In this document: positions 42,639 through 53,459 of the stretch, one piece after another
Layout: each line of letters begins with the position of its first letter
Position numbering within the stretch: position 1 is the first letter of the stretch
Source: Paenibacillus sp.
GTDB lineage: Bacteria > Bacillota > Bacilli > Paenibacillales > NBRC-103111
Assembly: GCA_031180825.1 (NCBI GenBank)
Contig: JAPSLM010000002.1
Span: 186,001-250,000 of the forward strand
DNA length: 64,000 nucleotides
Reading direction: 5' to 3'
The notes under the pieces: generated by a model
What the model was told of the DNA's origin: nothing
What the model saw: only the letters and a program-made list of their open reading frames with translations
Database searches by the model: none
Position numbers and translations under genes: made by a program

Positions 42639-44315
42639 ATGTCATGGAACCGTACCGCAAGCGAGCTCCGCAGACTGACGCGGGAACCGCTGCTTCTGCT
42701 CTGCATCCTGCTCGTCATGGCGTGTCTGGCGGTATTTATCGTCTATCCGCTTTATCAAATATTGAAAAGCAGCTTTATCAGCCCGGACGGCGAGGTTTCG
42801 CTCAGCGCGTATGTAGGCGTTTTGTCGGGCGGACAGCTGTTCGAGGCATTGAAAAATTCCTTGCTCCTGGCTGTCATCGTATCCGTCCTGTCGACGGCCA
42901 TCGCTTACATGTTCGCTTATACGTTCGCGTACGTGAAGGTTCCGTTCAAAAAGCTGTTTAACGCCGTCGCGATTTTGCCGGTCATTTCCCCGCCGTTCGT
43001 CATCTCGCTTTCCGCGATTTTGCTGTTCGGCAAACAGGGCTTCGTCTCCAAGCATCTGCTCGGTTTGGAGAACGCCAACATTTACGGCCTCAAAGGCTTG
43101 GTGCTTGTCCAAACGCTGACATACTTCCCGGTCGCTTTCCTCGTGCTGGCCGGCTTGCTCCGCTCGATCAGCCCGTCGCTGGAAGAAGCGAGCATGAACA
43201 TGGGCGCGGGGCGGCTGCGCACGTTCCTGAACGTCACGCTGCCGCTGACGTTGCCGGGGATTGCGAATGCTTTTCTGCTCGTGTTCGTTCAGTCGCTGGC
43301 CGATTTCGGAAATCCGATGACGCTCGGCGGCAACTATACGACCGTCGCTCGCGAAATTTACCTGCAGGCGGTCGGCAGCTACGACATTCAAGCCGGGGCG
43401 GCGCTGGCGATGGTGCTGATGAGCATCACCTTCCTGATTTACGCGCTGCAAAAATTTTGGATCGGCAAAAAAAGCTACGTCACCGTTACGGGCAAACCGG
43501 CCCACGGCCGCCGTCTGATCGAGAAGGGAGCTGCGCGGCAGGCGCTGTTCGTGCTGTGCATGCTGTTGTCGGTCATCGTCATCGCGTTCTACCTGCTCGT
43601 GCCGATCGGCTCGTTCATCAAGCTGTGGGGCATTAACAACAGCTTCACTTGGGATCATTACAAATACGTGTTCTCGCTCGGCCAAAAATCGATGAAGGAT
43701 ACGCTGCTGCTCTCGATCATCGCAACGCCGATTGCCGGCCTGCTCGGCATGATCATCGCCTTCCTGGTCGTACGCAAGCAGTTCATCGGGAAAAAAGCCC
43801 TTGAATCCGTCAGCATGCTGTCCATCGCCATTCCGGGGACGGTCATCGGGATTTCGTACATTCTGGCGTTCAACCAGGCTCCGCTTGCGCTCACGGGCAC
43901 GGCGCTGATCATTATCGTCGCTTTTGTCGTACGGGCCATTCCGGTCGGAATCCGGTCCGGGATCGCGTCCTTGCAGCAGATCGATCCGTCGATCGAAGAG
44001 GCGGCGACGAATTTGGGGGCCGGACAGGCGCGCAACTTTTTCACCGTCGTCCTGCCGCTCATCAAGCCGGCCTTTTACAGCGGCCTTGTGTACGGGTTCG
44101 TCAAAAGCATGACCGCGATGAGCGCCGTCATTTTCCTCATCTCGGCAAAGTACAACCTGATCACGGCTTCCATTCTCACACAGGTGGAATCCGGACGGAT
44201 CGGCGTCGCCAGCGCGTACTGCACGATTTTGATCGTTATTATGATCGCAGCCTTGCTGCTGCTTAACCTGCTGCTTCGCTTCGTCGGCGGCAGCAATGAA
44301 AAAACGTTAATGTAG
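42639..44315 (+). CDS. ABC transporter permease, fused two-domain (FbpB/AfuB type)
   Basis: 558 residues, twelve predicted helices, formed by two homologous permease units. Each has an EAA loop: EEASMNMGAGRLRTFLNVTLPL (residues 187-208) and EEAATNLGAGQARNFFTVVLPL near residue 452. This duplicated arrangement is typical of the ferric-type (FbpB, AfuB) permeases. AAAGGAGCC precedes the ATG. The ATPase gene starts 12 bases later. Confidence 0.9.
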   Translation: MSWNRTASELRRLTREPLLLLCILLVMACLAVFIVYPLYQILKSSFISPDGEVSLSAYVGVLSGGQLFEALKNSLLLAVIVSVLSTAIAYMFAYTFAYVKVPFKKLFNAVAILPVISPPFVISLSAILLFGKQGFVSKHLLGLENANIYGLKGLVLVQTLTYFPVAFLVLAGLLRSISPSLEEASMNMGAGRLRTFLNVTLPLTLPGIANAFLLVFVQSLADFGNPMTLGGNYTTVAREIYLQAVGSYDIQAGAALAMVLMSITFLIYALQKFWIGKKSYVTVTGKPAHGRRLIEKGAARQALFVLCMLLSVIVIAFYLLVPIGSFIKLWGINNSFTWDHYKYVFSLGQKSMKDTLLLSIIATPIAGLLGMIIAFLVVRKQFIGKKALESVSMLSIAIPGTVIGISYILAFNQAPLALTGTALIIIVAFVVRAIPVGIRSGIASLQQIDPSIEEAATNLGAGQARNFFTVVLPLIKPAFYSGLVYGFVKSMTAMSAVIFLISAKYNLITASILTQVESGRIGVASAYCTILIVIMIAALLLLNLLLRFVGGSNEKTLM

Positions 44316-44327
44316 GGGGAGAAAGAC

Positions 44328-45404
<1,077 letters not shown>

Positions 45405-45431
45405 TCTACAGACAGCAAGGGGGCAGCAGGC

Positions 45432-46445
45432 ATGAACAAGAGATGGCAGGGAGCGTTAATCCTTATCCTTTGCGCGGCTGTGCTGACCTCCTGCGCATCC
45501 GAGCGCAAAGGAACGTTAACCATTTATGCAGGATTGTATGAAGATCACGCGATTAAAGTCGTAGAAGCGTTCCAGAAGGAAACGGGCATCAAAACCTCCT
45601 ACGTCCGCATGTCGGGCGGGGAAATTTTGGCGCGCATCCGAGCGGAGCGAAGCGCCCCGAAAGCGAGCGTCTGGTACGGCGGCCCCGCGGATACGTTCGT
45701 CCAAGCCAAGGCGGAGGGGCTGCTGGCTCCCTATTTATCGCCGAATGCCAAGTGGATCGACGAGAAATATAAAGACCCGGACCACTATTGGATCGGCGTT
45801 TACGTTGGCGCCCTGGCCTTGGTCTCCAACCGCAAATGGCTGCAGGACGTCGGGTTATCCGTGCCGCAAACGTGGGAGGATCTGCTTAATCCGAAGTATA
45901 AAGGCATGATCGTCATGGCCGATCCGAGATCCTCGGGTACGGCTTATACGATCTTGGCTACGCTCGTACAGCTGTGGGGCGAAGACAAAGCGTTCGACTA
46001 TTTGAAGAAGCTGCGGGGGCAGGTCCGCAGCTATACGACAAGCGGGAGCACGCCCGGACGCAGCGTCGGGATGGGCGAGGCGGGAACGGCCGTCATGTTC
46101 GCGCACGACGCCGTCAAGTTTTACAAGGAAGGCTTTCGCGATCTGCTGATCCATTATCCGGGCGAAGGGACCGGATACGAAATCGGCGCGATGGGGCTGA
46201 TCCGGGGCGGTCCGAACGAGAAGGAAGCGCAAACCTTTATCGATTGGGCGCTCACGAAGCAGGCGCAGGAGCTAGGCAAGCAGGTGGGCAACTACCAGTG
46301 GCTGACGAACCGGGAGGCGGTATCTCCCGAGGAAGCGGTCTCGTTGGACGCACTCAGCGTCGTGCCGTACGATCAGACTTGGGCCGGAGCCAACCGCAGC
46401 CGGCTGATCGAGCGGTGGGTCAAGGAAGTGCAGGGCGGCCGGTAA
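45432..46445 (+). CDS. ABC transporter substrate-binding lipoprotein, Fe3+/organophosphate type (copy 2)
   Basis: 337 residues, lipobox LTSCAS (Cys21). It is a clear paralogue of the protein at 41223: the blocks VRMSGGEILARIRAER, VWYGGPADTFVQA, VPQTWEDLLNPKYKG, YTTSGSTPGRSVGMGEAG and TGYEIGAMGLI align nearly residue for residue. It lacks the long Ser/Ala linker. Two binding proteins on either side of one permease/ATPase pair suggest a widened ligand range or different affinities. Confidence 0.88.
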   Translation: MNKRWQGALILILCAAVLTSCASERKGTLTIYAGLYEDHAIKVVEAFQKETGIKTSYVRMSGGEILARIRAERSAPKASVWYGGPADTFVQAKAEGLLAPYLSPNAKWIDEKYKDPDHYWIGVYVGALALVSNRKWLQDVGLSVPQTWEDLLNPKYKGMIVMADPRSSGTAYTILATLVQLWGEDKAFDYLKKLRGQVRSYTTSGSTPGRSVGMGEAGTAVMFAHDAVKFYKEGFRDLLIHYPGEGTGYEIGAMGLIRGGPNEKEAQTFIDWALTKQAQELGKQVGNYQWLTNREAVSPEEAVSLDALSVVPYDQTWAGANRSRLIERWVKEVQGGR

Positions 46446-46743
46446 TTATTTCCGCCGCTAGCGGCTGCTGCACCTATTTCTTTCCGCAGGTCTCATTTAC
46501 GCAGCCGGAACCCGACCGGTTATTTTCAATGCCATCGTATACATTCCGTTCTCCACCTCCCTTAAGAAAACCTCTCATGATTTTGTTCTTCCTCACCGGA
46601 AAAAGTTCAGCCATGGAATAGCGTTTCCCGGAGTTTAAGGGACAGCCGATTCAGCGGGAACTCTGCTGTTTAATAATAAAAAGATCGCTCATTGCCGGAG
46701 CAGAGCGATCTTTTAGTTAAAGCCTGTATAGATGAAGGCATTT
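46446..46743 (+). terminator. Terminator and gene-free gap after the ABC operon
   Basis: A strong hairpin at 46679-46714 pairs AAAAGATCGCTC with its complement ending GATCTTTT and separates this operon from the convergent reductase gene. The remaining 230 bases before it show no gene. Confidence 0.75.
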
Positions 46744-47730
46744 TTACAATTTCATATTGCTGCTGTGACCCGGAGACAGCTTGGCTGTCGGATCGATGTA
46801 CACCTTCGCGTTGTTGATGGCGGTGGGCGCTTCGCCGAAACCGACGGCGATGAGCTTCAGCTTGCCGGGGTATGTCGTAATATCGCCGGCCGCGAAAATG
46901 CCGGGGATGCTCGTTTCCATCCGCGAGTCGACGACGATGGAGCCGTTCTCGATATGGAGTCCCCATTCGGCGATCGGACCGAGAGAGGAGACGAAGCCGA
47001 AGTTGACGATCACGGCATCGACATCGATGACGCGCTCTTCGCCCGATTTGCAGTCGGCAAGCAGGACTTGCTCGATTTGGTCGCGGCCTTCGAGCTTCTT
47101 GATTTCGGTCGGGGTGATGACTTCCACCTTGGACTTCATCAAATTCTCGACGCTGTGCTCATGGGCGCGGAATTTGTCGCGGCGGTGAATCAGCGTGACC
47201 TTCTCCGCGATCGGCTCCAGCATCAGAGCCCAGTCTACCGCGGAATCGCCTCCGCCGCTGATCAGCACTTTTTGGCCTGCGAAGCGGTGAAGGTCGCTGA
47301 CGAAGTAGTGCAGGTTTTTCTTCTCGTACTGCGCGGCTTCCGGAAGTTCGAGCTTTCTCGGTTCGAACGCGCCGACGCCGCCGGTAATAATGACCGCTTT
47401 AGATTGATGCACGCCTTTGTCCGTCGTAACTTCGAACAGGCGCTCGTCTTTTTTCTCCACCTTCAATACCTTTTCTTCCAGGCAGATGGAGATCGGGAAA
47501 TGCTTCATTTGAGCTTCCAAATTATTGACAAGCTCTTGCGCCGTTACCTTTGGAAACCCGGCTACGTCATAGATATATTTCTCCGGATAAAGCGCTGCGA
47601 GCTGACCGCCCAGTTGTGGCATGCTTTCAATCAATTTAACGGAAGCTTGGCGCATTCCTCCGTAAAATGCCGCAAACATCCCTGCCGGGCCGCCGCCCAC
47701 GATAATAATGTCGACGATTTCGCTGCTCAT
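46744..47730 (-). CDS. Ferredoxin-NADP+ reductase, YumC (thioredoxin-reductase-like) type
   Basis: 328 residues. FAD motif [20 protein letters not shown] at the N-terminus, NADPH motif [17 protein letters not shown] in the middle and the [17 protein letters not shown] segment near the end. The thioredoxin-reductase fold lacks the CxxC active site, as in YumC-type ferredoxin/flavodoxin reductases. It moves electrons between NADPH and ferredoxin or flavodoxin for Fe-S, SAM and desaturase enzymes. A terminator lies at its 3' side. Confidence 0.92.
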   Translation of the reverse strand: MSSEIVDIIIVGGGPAGMFAAFYGGMRQASVKLIESMPQLGGQLAALYPEKYIYDVAGFPKVTAQELVNNLEAQMKHFPISICLEEKVLKVEKKDERLFEVTTDKGVHQSKAVIITGGVGAFEPRKLELPEAAQYEKKNLHYFVSDLHRFAGQKVLISGGGDSAVDWALMLEPIAEKVTLIHRRDKFRAHEHSVENLMKSKVEVITPTEIKKLEGRDQIEQVLLADCKSGEERVIDVDAVIVNFGFVSSLGPIAEWGLHIENGSIVVDSRMETSIPGIFAAGDITTYPGKLKLIAVGFGEAPTAINNAKVYIDPTAKLSPGHSSNMKL

Positions 47731-48076
47731 GGTGGGTCAAACACCTCCGAAACATAGTAAAGTCCATTCTAATTATAATCGTACGGTCGCGGCATTGAAA
47801 ATATAAATTAGACCTTTCAATGAGTGATATAATTAATTAGCCTGATAAAGTTTTTATATGGCAAAAGGCAGCAGCCGAAGGAATCGAGGGGATACCTTGG
47901 TTAGTCTGGCGATTTTCCTAGGTTTTTAAACAAAATAAAACTTGCTATTTGCCTCGTATCATTATATTATTGCATTTGAATTGGTTAAAACTGTTGGTAT
48001 AAATACACAACATTTGCTTATATTTTCAAATGCCGAAGGGTACCCTTTTAGGAAGAAAACCATTTTTCGGCGTCGC
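47731..48076. other. AT-rich intergenic region between YumC-type and ndh genes
   Basis: No gene is supported. The left part holds the reductase gene's promoter region; the right end leads into the Rex-like operator of ndh. Confidence 0.5.
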
Positions 48077-48116
48077 TTGTGTAAATTTTCACAAACAGTT
48101 TTCAAACTCATATACT
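48077..48116 (+). promoter_or_regulatory. Rex-like operator overlapping the ndh promoter
   Basis: An 18-bp palindrome, TTGTGTAAATTTTCACAA (48077-48094), fits the Rex consensus TTGTGAAnnnnTTCACAA with one deviation. The promoter -35 TTCACA (48088-48093) lies inside it and the -10 TATACT (48111-48116) is 17 bases downstream. Rex senses NADH/NAD+ and represses the Bacillus ndh gene, so the arrangement is consistent with redox control of this NADH dehydrogenase. Confidence 0.72.
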
Positions 48117-48150
48117 ATATAGAAAAATATGTGATGGAAGGGATAGAACC

Positions 48151-49341
48151 ATGAGTCGAATTCCAAGAATAGTCATTTTAGGCGCAGGCTACGGCGGGAT
48201 CGTAACGGCTATTCGTTTGCAAAAAGAGCTGAACTATAATGAAGCCGACGTCACGCTCGTAAACAAACACGACTATCATTACATTACGACCCATCTGCAT
48301 ATGCCTGCTGCAGGGACGGATAATCCGGAAAATGCACGCGTGAACATTCTCAAGCTGATCGACGAGTTCAAGATCGATTTCGTGAAATCGACGGTCGTGC
48401 AAATTCGGCCGCAAGAGAAAAAAGTCATTCTGGAAGAAGGCACGCTCTCTTACGATTACCTGGTCATCGGCCTGGGCGGGGAACCGGAAACGTTCGGCAT
48501 CCCGGGGCTGAAGGAATATGCGATGAATATTCGCTCCATCAACAGTGTCCGCTTCATCCGCGAGCATGTGGAATACCAATTCGCCAAGTTCAAGCGCGAG
48601 CCTTCCCGCACCGACTATTTGACCTTCGTTGTCGGGGGCGCCGGCTTCACCGGAATCGAGTTTGTCGGTGAACTGGCGGACCGGATTCCGGACCTGTGCA
48701 AAGAATTCGACGTGGATCCATCCCTCGTAAAAATATATAACATCGAAGCGGCTCCGACGGCGCTTCCGGGCTTCGACCCGGAGCTGGTCGAGTACGCGAT
48801 GAACGTATTGAAAAACAAAGGCGTCACGTTCAAAATCGCGACCGCCATCAAGGAATGCACCCCGGACGGCGTCGTGCTTGCTACCGGCGAAGAAATCAAA
48901 TCCGCGACCGTCATCTGGACGGGCGGCATCCGCGGCAACCATATGCTGGAGGAAGCCGGCTTCGAGACGATGCGCGGCCGCATCAAGGTCGACGACACGC
49001 TGCATGCTCCGGGGCATGACAACATCTACGTGCTCGGCGACTGCTCGATCGTGATGAGCCCGGAAGGGCGGCCTTATCCGCCGACGGCGCAAATCTCGAT
49101 GCAGCAAGCCGAAGTGTGCGCGCACAATCTGGTAGCGCAAATCCGCGGCTCCGAACTGAAAAAGTTCGAGTACAAGCCGAAAGGCACCGTAGCCTCTCTC
49201 GGACGCGGCGAAGCGATCGGGATCGTCGGCTCCAAGAAAATCAAGGGCGGCACCGCGGCCGTCATGAAAAAGCTCATCGACCTGCGCTACTTGTACATTA
49301 TCGGCGGTATTCCGCTTGTGTTGAAGAAAGGCCGCTTCTAG
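48151..49341 (+). CDS. ndh: Type II NADH dehydrogenase (NADH:menaquinone oxidoreductase)
   Basis: 396 residues. FAD motif IVILGAGYGGIVTAIRL, NADH motif FVVGGAGFTGIEFVGELAD, and the second FAD segment DNIYVLGDCSIVMSPEGRPYPPTAQ, the quinone-side PPTAQ motif of NDH-2. The C-terminal amphipathic region (DLRYLYIIGGIPLVLKKGRF) attaches it to the membrane. It oxidises NADH and reduces menaquinone without pumping protons. GAAGGGAT precedes the ATG. A Rex-like operator covers its promoter. Confidence 0.94.
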   Translation: MSRIPRIVILGAGYGGIVTAIRLQKELNYNEADVTLVNKHDYHYITTHLHMPAAGTDNPENARVNILKLIDEFKIDFVKSTVVQIRPQEKKVILEEGTLSYDYLVIGLGGEPETFGIPGLKEYAMNIRSINSVRFIREHVEYQFAKFKREPSRTDYLTFVVGGAGFTGIEFVGELADRIPDLCKEFDVDPSLVKIYNIEAAPTALPGFDPELVEYAMNVLKNKGVTFKIATAIKECTPDGVVLATGEEIKSATVIWTGGIRGNHMLEEAGFETMRGRIKVDDTLHAPGHDNIYVLGDCSIVMSPEGRPYPPTAQISMQQAEVCAHNLVAQIRGSELKKFEYKPKGTVASLGRGEAIGIVGSKKIKGGTAAVMKKLIDLRYLYIIGGIPLVLKKGRF

Positions 49342-49345
49342 ACCG

Positions 49346-49603
49346 ATGCGCAACTGCAGCATTCAGGTTCGGGGATTGCTGACCCGGGAGGAGCTTGACC
49401 GGTACAACGCCCTCCTTGAAGTCGGCCATTACCTCGAATCGCAGAACCGTTACGACCTGTCGTATATCGTGCAGAAAGAAATCGACATCCTCATTCTTCC
49501 GGCCATCGAGCGGCTGAAGGAAAAATCGCGGCAGCGCGACCGGGACACGGAAGAGTACTTGCGGCGCAAAGAGCTGGAGCTCTTGGAGGAAGACGACGAA
49601 TAA
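49346..49603 (+). CDS. Small hypothetical protein after ndh
   Basis: 85 residues, mostly helical and charged: RGLLTREELDRYNALLEVGHYLESQNRYDLSYIVQKEIDILI, then a highly charged coiled-coil-like tail ending LEEDDE. I recognise no family. It starts five bases after the ndh stop, probably co-transcribed. It ends at a terminator. Confidence 0.7.
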   Translation: MRNCSIQVRGLLTREELDRYNALLEVGHYLESQNRYDLSYIVQKEIDILILPAIERLKEKSRQRDRDTEEYLRRKELELLEEDDE

Positions 49604-49610
49604 ACGAGCA

Positions 49611-49655
49611 AACCCTTGCAGCTTTCGTTTCGACGAATGCCAGCAAGGGTTTTTT
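49611..49655. terminator. Terminator between the ndh operon and hemQ
   Basis: AACCCTTGC (49611-49619) pairs with GCAAGGGTT (49643-49651), followed by Ts; it lies between convergent genes. Confidence 0.82.
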
Positions 49656-49670
49656 CGGCCGATTGGCCCG

Positions 49671-50417
49671 TTACAGCTTCAGCATCGAAGCCATTTTCTC
49701 TTGATTCAGCAAATTGCCCACATAGAAATCGCCGAACTCCCCGAATCGGGCGCTCGTTTCGTCAAAGCGCATTTCGTGGACGATTCTCTTGAATTGCAGC
49801 GCATCGTCCGCGAACAGCGTAACGCCCCATTCCCAATCGTCCAGCCCGATGGAGCCGCCGATGATTTGCTTCACTTTGCCGGCATAATTGCGGCCGATCA
49901 TGCCGTGTCCGCGCATAAAGTTGCGGCGGTCTTCGGCAGGCAGCATATACCAGTTGTCGTTGCCCTCGCGCTTCTTGTTCATCGGGTAGAAGCAGATATG
50001 TCCCGCTTTCGGCAGGATCGGCTTCAGGCGCGCCACAACATCCGGGTCCTGCATCGGATCGGTTCCCGGCTTGGCCATATAAGCGCCGAGCTCGACCACG
50101 GAGACGTAAGAGTACGTCGGGATCGTCACTTGCGCGAACATGGATTTGTTGAACTCGGTTTCCAGCTCGTTCAATTCCTCAAGCGCTTCACGCAGATGCA
50201 TGAAGACGAAATCGGCTTTTTGTCCGACAATGGAATAAAAGGCGGTGCTGCCCTGCTTTTGGTCCTCGGTGCTCTGATATTTGCCGAGCAGGGTATACAG
50301 CTCATCCTCGGCGCGCGCTCTTTCTTGGGCGGTCAAGCTTTTCCAGGCATTCCAATCGATTGCGCGGAAATCGTGCAGGCTATACCAGCCATCCAACGGA
50401 TGTATGACTTCACTCAT
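49671..50417 (-). CDS. hemQ: Coproheme decarboxylase HemQ
   Basis: 248 residues, chlorite-dismutase-like fold. The first block (HPLDGWYSLHDFRAIDWNAWKSL) and the haem region VKQIIGGSIGLDDWEWGVTLFADDALQFKRIVHEMRFDE match HemQ, which oxidatively decarboxylates coproheme in the Gram-positive coproporphyrin pathway. It lacks the Arg typical of true chlorite dismutases as far as I can see. The start at 50417 follows GGGAGTG. Other hem genes are elsewhere. Confidence 0.93.
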   Translation of the reverse strand: MSEVIHPLDGWYSLHDFRAIDWNAWKSLTAQERARAEDELYTLLGKYQSTEDQKQGSTAFYSIVGQKADFVFMHLREALEELNELETEFNKSMFAQVTIPTYSYVSVVELGAYMAKPGTDPMQDPDVVARLKPILPKAGHICFYPMNKKREGNDNWYMLPAEDRRNFMRGHGMIGRNYAGKVKQIIGGSIGLDDWEWGVTLFADDALQFKRIVHEMRFDETSARFGEFGDFYVGNLLNQEKMASMLKL

Positions 50418-50611
50418 TAACGGACACTCCCTTATTCCTTCAGAATGGGCACTGCTGCCAGCTGCTTGTTTTATTGTAGCGAAATCGGCTGCAAAGGGCA
50501 AATGCGGCTGCGTGACGAATCGGCAAACTTTTTGTGAACGCCTTCCCGAAAAAACGCTATTATAATTCGGGATCCGTATGCCGATGTATTCGTTATAAGG
50601 AGGCGTCCGTC

Positions 50612-50716
50612 ATGACAAACCGGTTACCCCTAGGCATTTTGATGGGGACGCTTATCAGCATCCCTTTTTGGATCGCGGCGATCGGCTGGTACCGCTTCAT
50701 CCGTTCCTTTTTCTAG
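50612..50716 (+). CDS. 34-residue single-pass membrane peptide
   Basis: A short gene behind a perfect TAAGGAGGCG site. It encodes a start, one hydrophobic segment (LGILMGTLISIPFWIAAIGW) and the end RFIRSFF. Such peptides are often missed. It lies between hemQ and the YuiB-like gene. No family is recognised. Confidence 0.6.
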   Translation: MTNRLPLGILMGTLISIPFWIAAIGWYRFIRSFF

Positions 50717-50818
50717 CGGCTCCGCTCCGTGAGGTTTCATATATCGTTCACAACGGCTCACTTTACCGCGCCTTTGTTTTTTTATACAATATAGGCATAA
50801 GGAAAGGAGCTGTCCGCT

Positions 50819-51103
50819 TTGCTGCAATTGATCATCGTAACCGTGCTGCTGTTCGTGCTGTTTTTCGGGCTCGGTTTTATACTAAACATGCTTATGAAAA
50901 CGACTTGGTTCCCCATTTACGGTTATATAGCGCTCGTGATCGGCTTGGTCATTTATTGGGGCTGGGGCACCGGCTCGCTTGCTTCGAACCTGGCCGAATA
51001 TTCCTTCGCGGATTACGTCCCTGCCGTCGGCGGCCTGATCGGCGCCATTCTCAGCGGTTCCACGATCAAATCCTTGCGTCAAAAAGGCTTTAAAATGTTT
51101 TAG
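50819..51103 (+). CDS. YuiB-like small membrane protein
   Basis: 94 residues with three hydrophobic segments (LIIVTVLLFVLFFGLGFILN, IYGYIALVIGLVIYWGWG, VGGLIGAILSGSTIK). It starts at TTG behind AAAGGAG. The sequence resembles YuiB of Bacillus, located near yumC/yuiA in that genome, so the neighbourhood agrees. Function unknown. Confidence 0.72.
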   Translation: MLQLIIVTVLLFVLFFGLGFILNMLMKTTWFPIYGYIALVIGLVIYWGWGTGSLASNLAEYSFADYVPAVGGLIGAILSGSTIKSLRQKGFKMF

Positions 51104-51813
51104 CACGCTTTCAACGACGTTGATTCGGTACCGCTGGCTGCTTCTTATTGCCGCTGGCGCTGTCCGGTTCAGCCGATGCCTCCTAAAATAAGAAGTTTCA
51201 TGCGATTTAGCGGAACTGTGATGCGTTAAGAAGGTCGGGAGAGCTGGCTGCGGGAATTTAAAGGAACGTGCGTTCGTTATCCGTGTCGAAATTTACGAAT
51301 CTTGCTTGATTTGACCGGGTATAACGCATCCCAGTTCCTTTATCCTGCCGGTTCCAGGCCAATACTGCCGAATAAAGCATCCACAGTTCGCTATTGCTGC
51401 AAATTATCCGATCATTTAGAAACCGTTCCTTGGTAAAATGGAAGCTGCACCCATCACTTACAAAAGGATACGGTTTTTTTTGTGTATTCATATAGAAGGC
51501 GGAGCAACTCTGCCTGCCAATGGATGATAAAAAAGATATTCGGCCAATCAATTGGGGCGCGGGGTTAACTATGCTGCGCGCTGAGGGGGAAAGGAGTGTC
51601 ATCTACATGCTGCCTTTACAATCGGATTCTTTGCCGCAAGGAAGCTTGATAGAATCGATCCGATTTTAAGAGCGGCCGGAGGCAGCCGGCACGGCTCGCA
51701 GCGCAGCTCCCCAATCCTCGCTTCCTGAAAAACTACTTCTGCCAACCCCAAAAAGCCTGCTTTTTCCTTCTATCCTCTTTGTCGATTTGTGTGGTAAAAT
51801 GGAGGGTAAACAC
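51104..51813. other. Long gap before dnaB with one candidate mini-ORF
   Basis: No gene with family support. The most plausible short frame is 51607-51669 (20 codons) behind GGGGAAAGGAG; its product, beginning MLPLQSDSLPQGS, is unlike any known peptide. A larger minus-strand frame (51258-51602) has no ribosome binding site and looks fortuitous. A TAAAAT at 51795-51800 lies close to the dnaB start. Confidence 0.4.
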
Positions 51814-53340
51814 TTGAATCACGGATGGAGTTTTGACCGAATGCGGATAACGAATTTGCTGCATTTTTCCGAATATCACCGTTTCTATGTTGTGCGGGAT
51901 TTCGCTTTGAGCAGCTTGGATTATAAGATGATGGCTGCGGTGTATCAGCCGATGATCGGCGCTTACGCCGTCAGCGTATACATGACGCTGTTTCAGCAGC
52001 TGCCTGCGGACAAGGTCGGGCATTCGGCGATGGAGCAGCAGCGCAAGCTGTTTTTGGCCCTGGAGCTGGAAGCGAGCGAGAACGGCCGGAAGCTGTTCAT
52101 CGAGCAGACTTCGAGGCTGGAGGCGGTAGGACTGCTCAAGACGTCGCGCCGGTTTGCGGCCGCTTCGGATGATTATGTATATGAGTACACGCTGTTTGCG
52201 CCGCTGCCGCCGACGGAATTTTTCCGGAATCAGCATCTGACGCTGCTCCTGCGGGACAAGGTCGGCAAATATGCGGTGTTTGCGCTGCGGGACGAGCTGG
52301 TGCTGCCGGAGGCGCAGGAAATGGCGGACGCCAATGCCGAAAATTTGTCCGTCCCGTTCTACGAGCTGTTCCGTCTGAACACGCAGGTGATCGATCACGA
52401 GCTGGAGAAGGCGTTCTTCGAATCGGCGGCGGCCAAGCCTGCCGAAGCGAAGCCGGAGGTTATGTACAAGGGCTACTCGTATGCGGAGATCATTATGCAC
52501 TTCCCGCGGGAATCGGTAAACCGGGACTTCGTGGAGCGGCTCAAGTACGAGCCGGAGCAGCTGGCGACGATCAATTTTGTAGCGAAAAAATACAACCTGT
52601 TCCTGACCGACGTATGCCGGCTTTTGGATGAAGACGGCGTGTTCGACGAAGACGGCCGCATCGTGCTCGAGCTGCTGCAGCACAAGGCCAACCAAGTGTT
52701 CCGGCAGGACAAAAAGCGGACCGAAGAGCGGACGCGGTATATGGCGAGGATTGCGGACAAGACCGGCGACAAGGACCCGACAAGCAAGAGCCCGGCGCCG
52801 GCGGGAGACAAGATCGTCGAGATGGAATATTACCTCGATGTGCCCGATCTGTTCCAAGGGGAATGCAATCAGCATCAATACAACTACATTTTGCGCAATG
52901 AGCCCTATACGTTTTTGCTGGAGAAAATTTTCAGTCAGGGCTCCATACCGGACGGGCTGCTCGATACGCTGGCCAAGGTCGATTTGAACTACGGCTTGCG
53001 CGAGGAAGTCATGAACGTGCTGATTCATTACATGTATGTCAATAAGCGTTCCTGGTCGAGAGCATCTATCGAGTTCAGCGTTACGGACATGTTGGCCAAG
53101 CAGGTCAACACGTTCGAAGACGCCGTGCAGTACATCCGCGAGCAAATGAAATATCAGGAACAGCAGCGGACGCGCCGCAACGCAGGCGCAAGCGGCACGG
53201 GCACTCCGGCCAGGGGAGGCCGGGGGCGGCAGAAGCCGGTCATCCCGATCGTCAAGGATACGCCGGTTGTTAAGCAGCGTACAGCGGCGGAGCGGGAAGC
53301 CTTGCTCAAAAAGGCGCAGCAGCTTGATGGAAAGTTGTAG
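51814..53340 (+). CDS. dnaB: Replication initiation and membrane-attachment protein DnaB (Gram-positive)
   Basis: 508 residues from TTG at 51814, the start with good spacing from GGAGGG (an in-frame ATG at 51799 lies just before that site). This is the helicase-loading factor of Bacillales, not the replicative helicase. The N-terminal winged domain (FALSSLDYKMMAAVYQPMIGAYAVSVYMTLF) and the DnaD-like C-terminal domain (NYGLREEVMNVLIHYMYVNKRSWSRASIEFSVTDMLAK) are clear. The middle (Lys/Pro/Glu-rich, near 310-330) is a linker and the tail is Arg/Lys-rich. It acts with DnaD and DnaI at the origin. dnaI follows. Confidence 0.93.
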   Translation: MNHGWSFDRMRITNLLHFSEYHRFYVVRDFALSSLDYKMMAAVYQPMIGAYAVSVYMTLFQQLPADKVGHSAMEQQRKLFLALELEASENGRKLFIEQTSRLEAVGLLKTSRRFAAASDDYVYEYTLFAPLPPTEFFRNQHLTLLLRDKVGKYAVFALRDELVLPEAQEMADANAENLSVPFYELFRLNTQVIDHELEKAFFESAAAKPAEAKPEVMYKGYSYAEIIMHFPRESVNRDFVERLKYEPEQLATINFVAKKYNLFLTDVCRLLDEDGVFDEDGRIVLELLQHKANQVFRQDKKRTEERTRYMARIADKTGDKDPTSKSPAPAGDKIVEMEYYLDVPDLFQGECNQHQYNYILRNEPYTFLLEKIFSQGSIPDGLLDTLAKVDLNYGLREEVMNVLIHYMYVNKRSWSRASIEFSVTDMLAKQVNTFEDAVQYIREQMKYQEQQRTRRNAGASGTGTPARGGRGRQKPVIPIVKDTPVVKQRTAAEREALLKKAQQLDGKL

Positions 53341-53459
53341 TTGCCGGTGAACATTGACTAAGCGGTTCGGAATTGTACTGGAAAAACGGTAACGGCCGGA
53401 CTTTTAGACAAATGGTATAATCGGAAGCCCGGCTGGCAATTCATGGGGAGGTGCAGCGG

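Noticed and set aside
51258..51602. 114-residue frame on the minus strand before dnaB
   Set aside because: No ribosome binding site, no recognisable fold pattern, and it runs against a region that looks non-coding.
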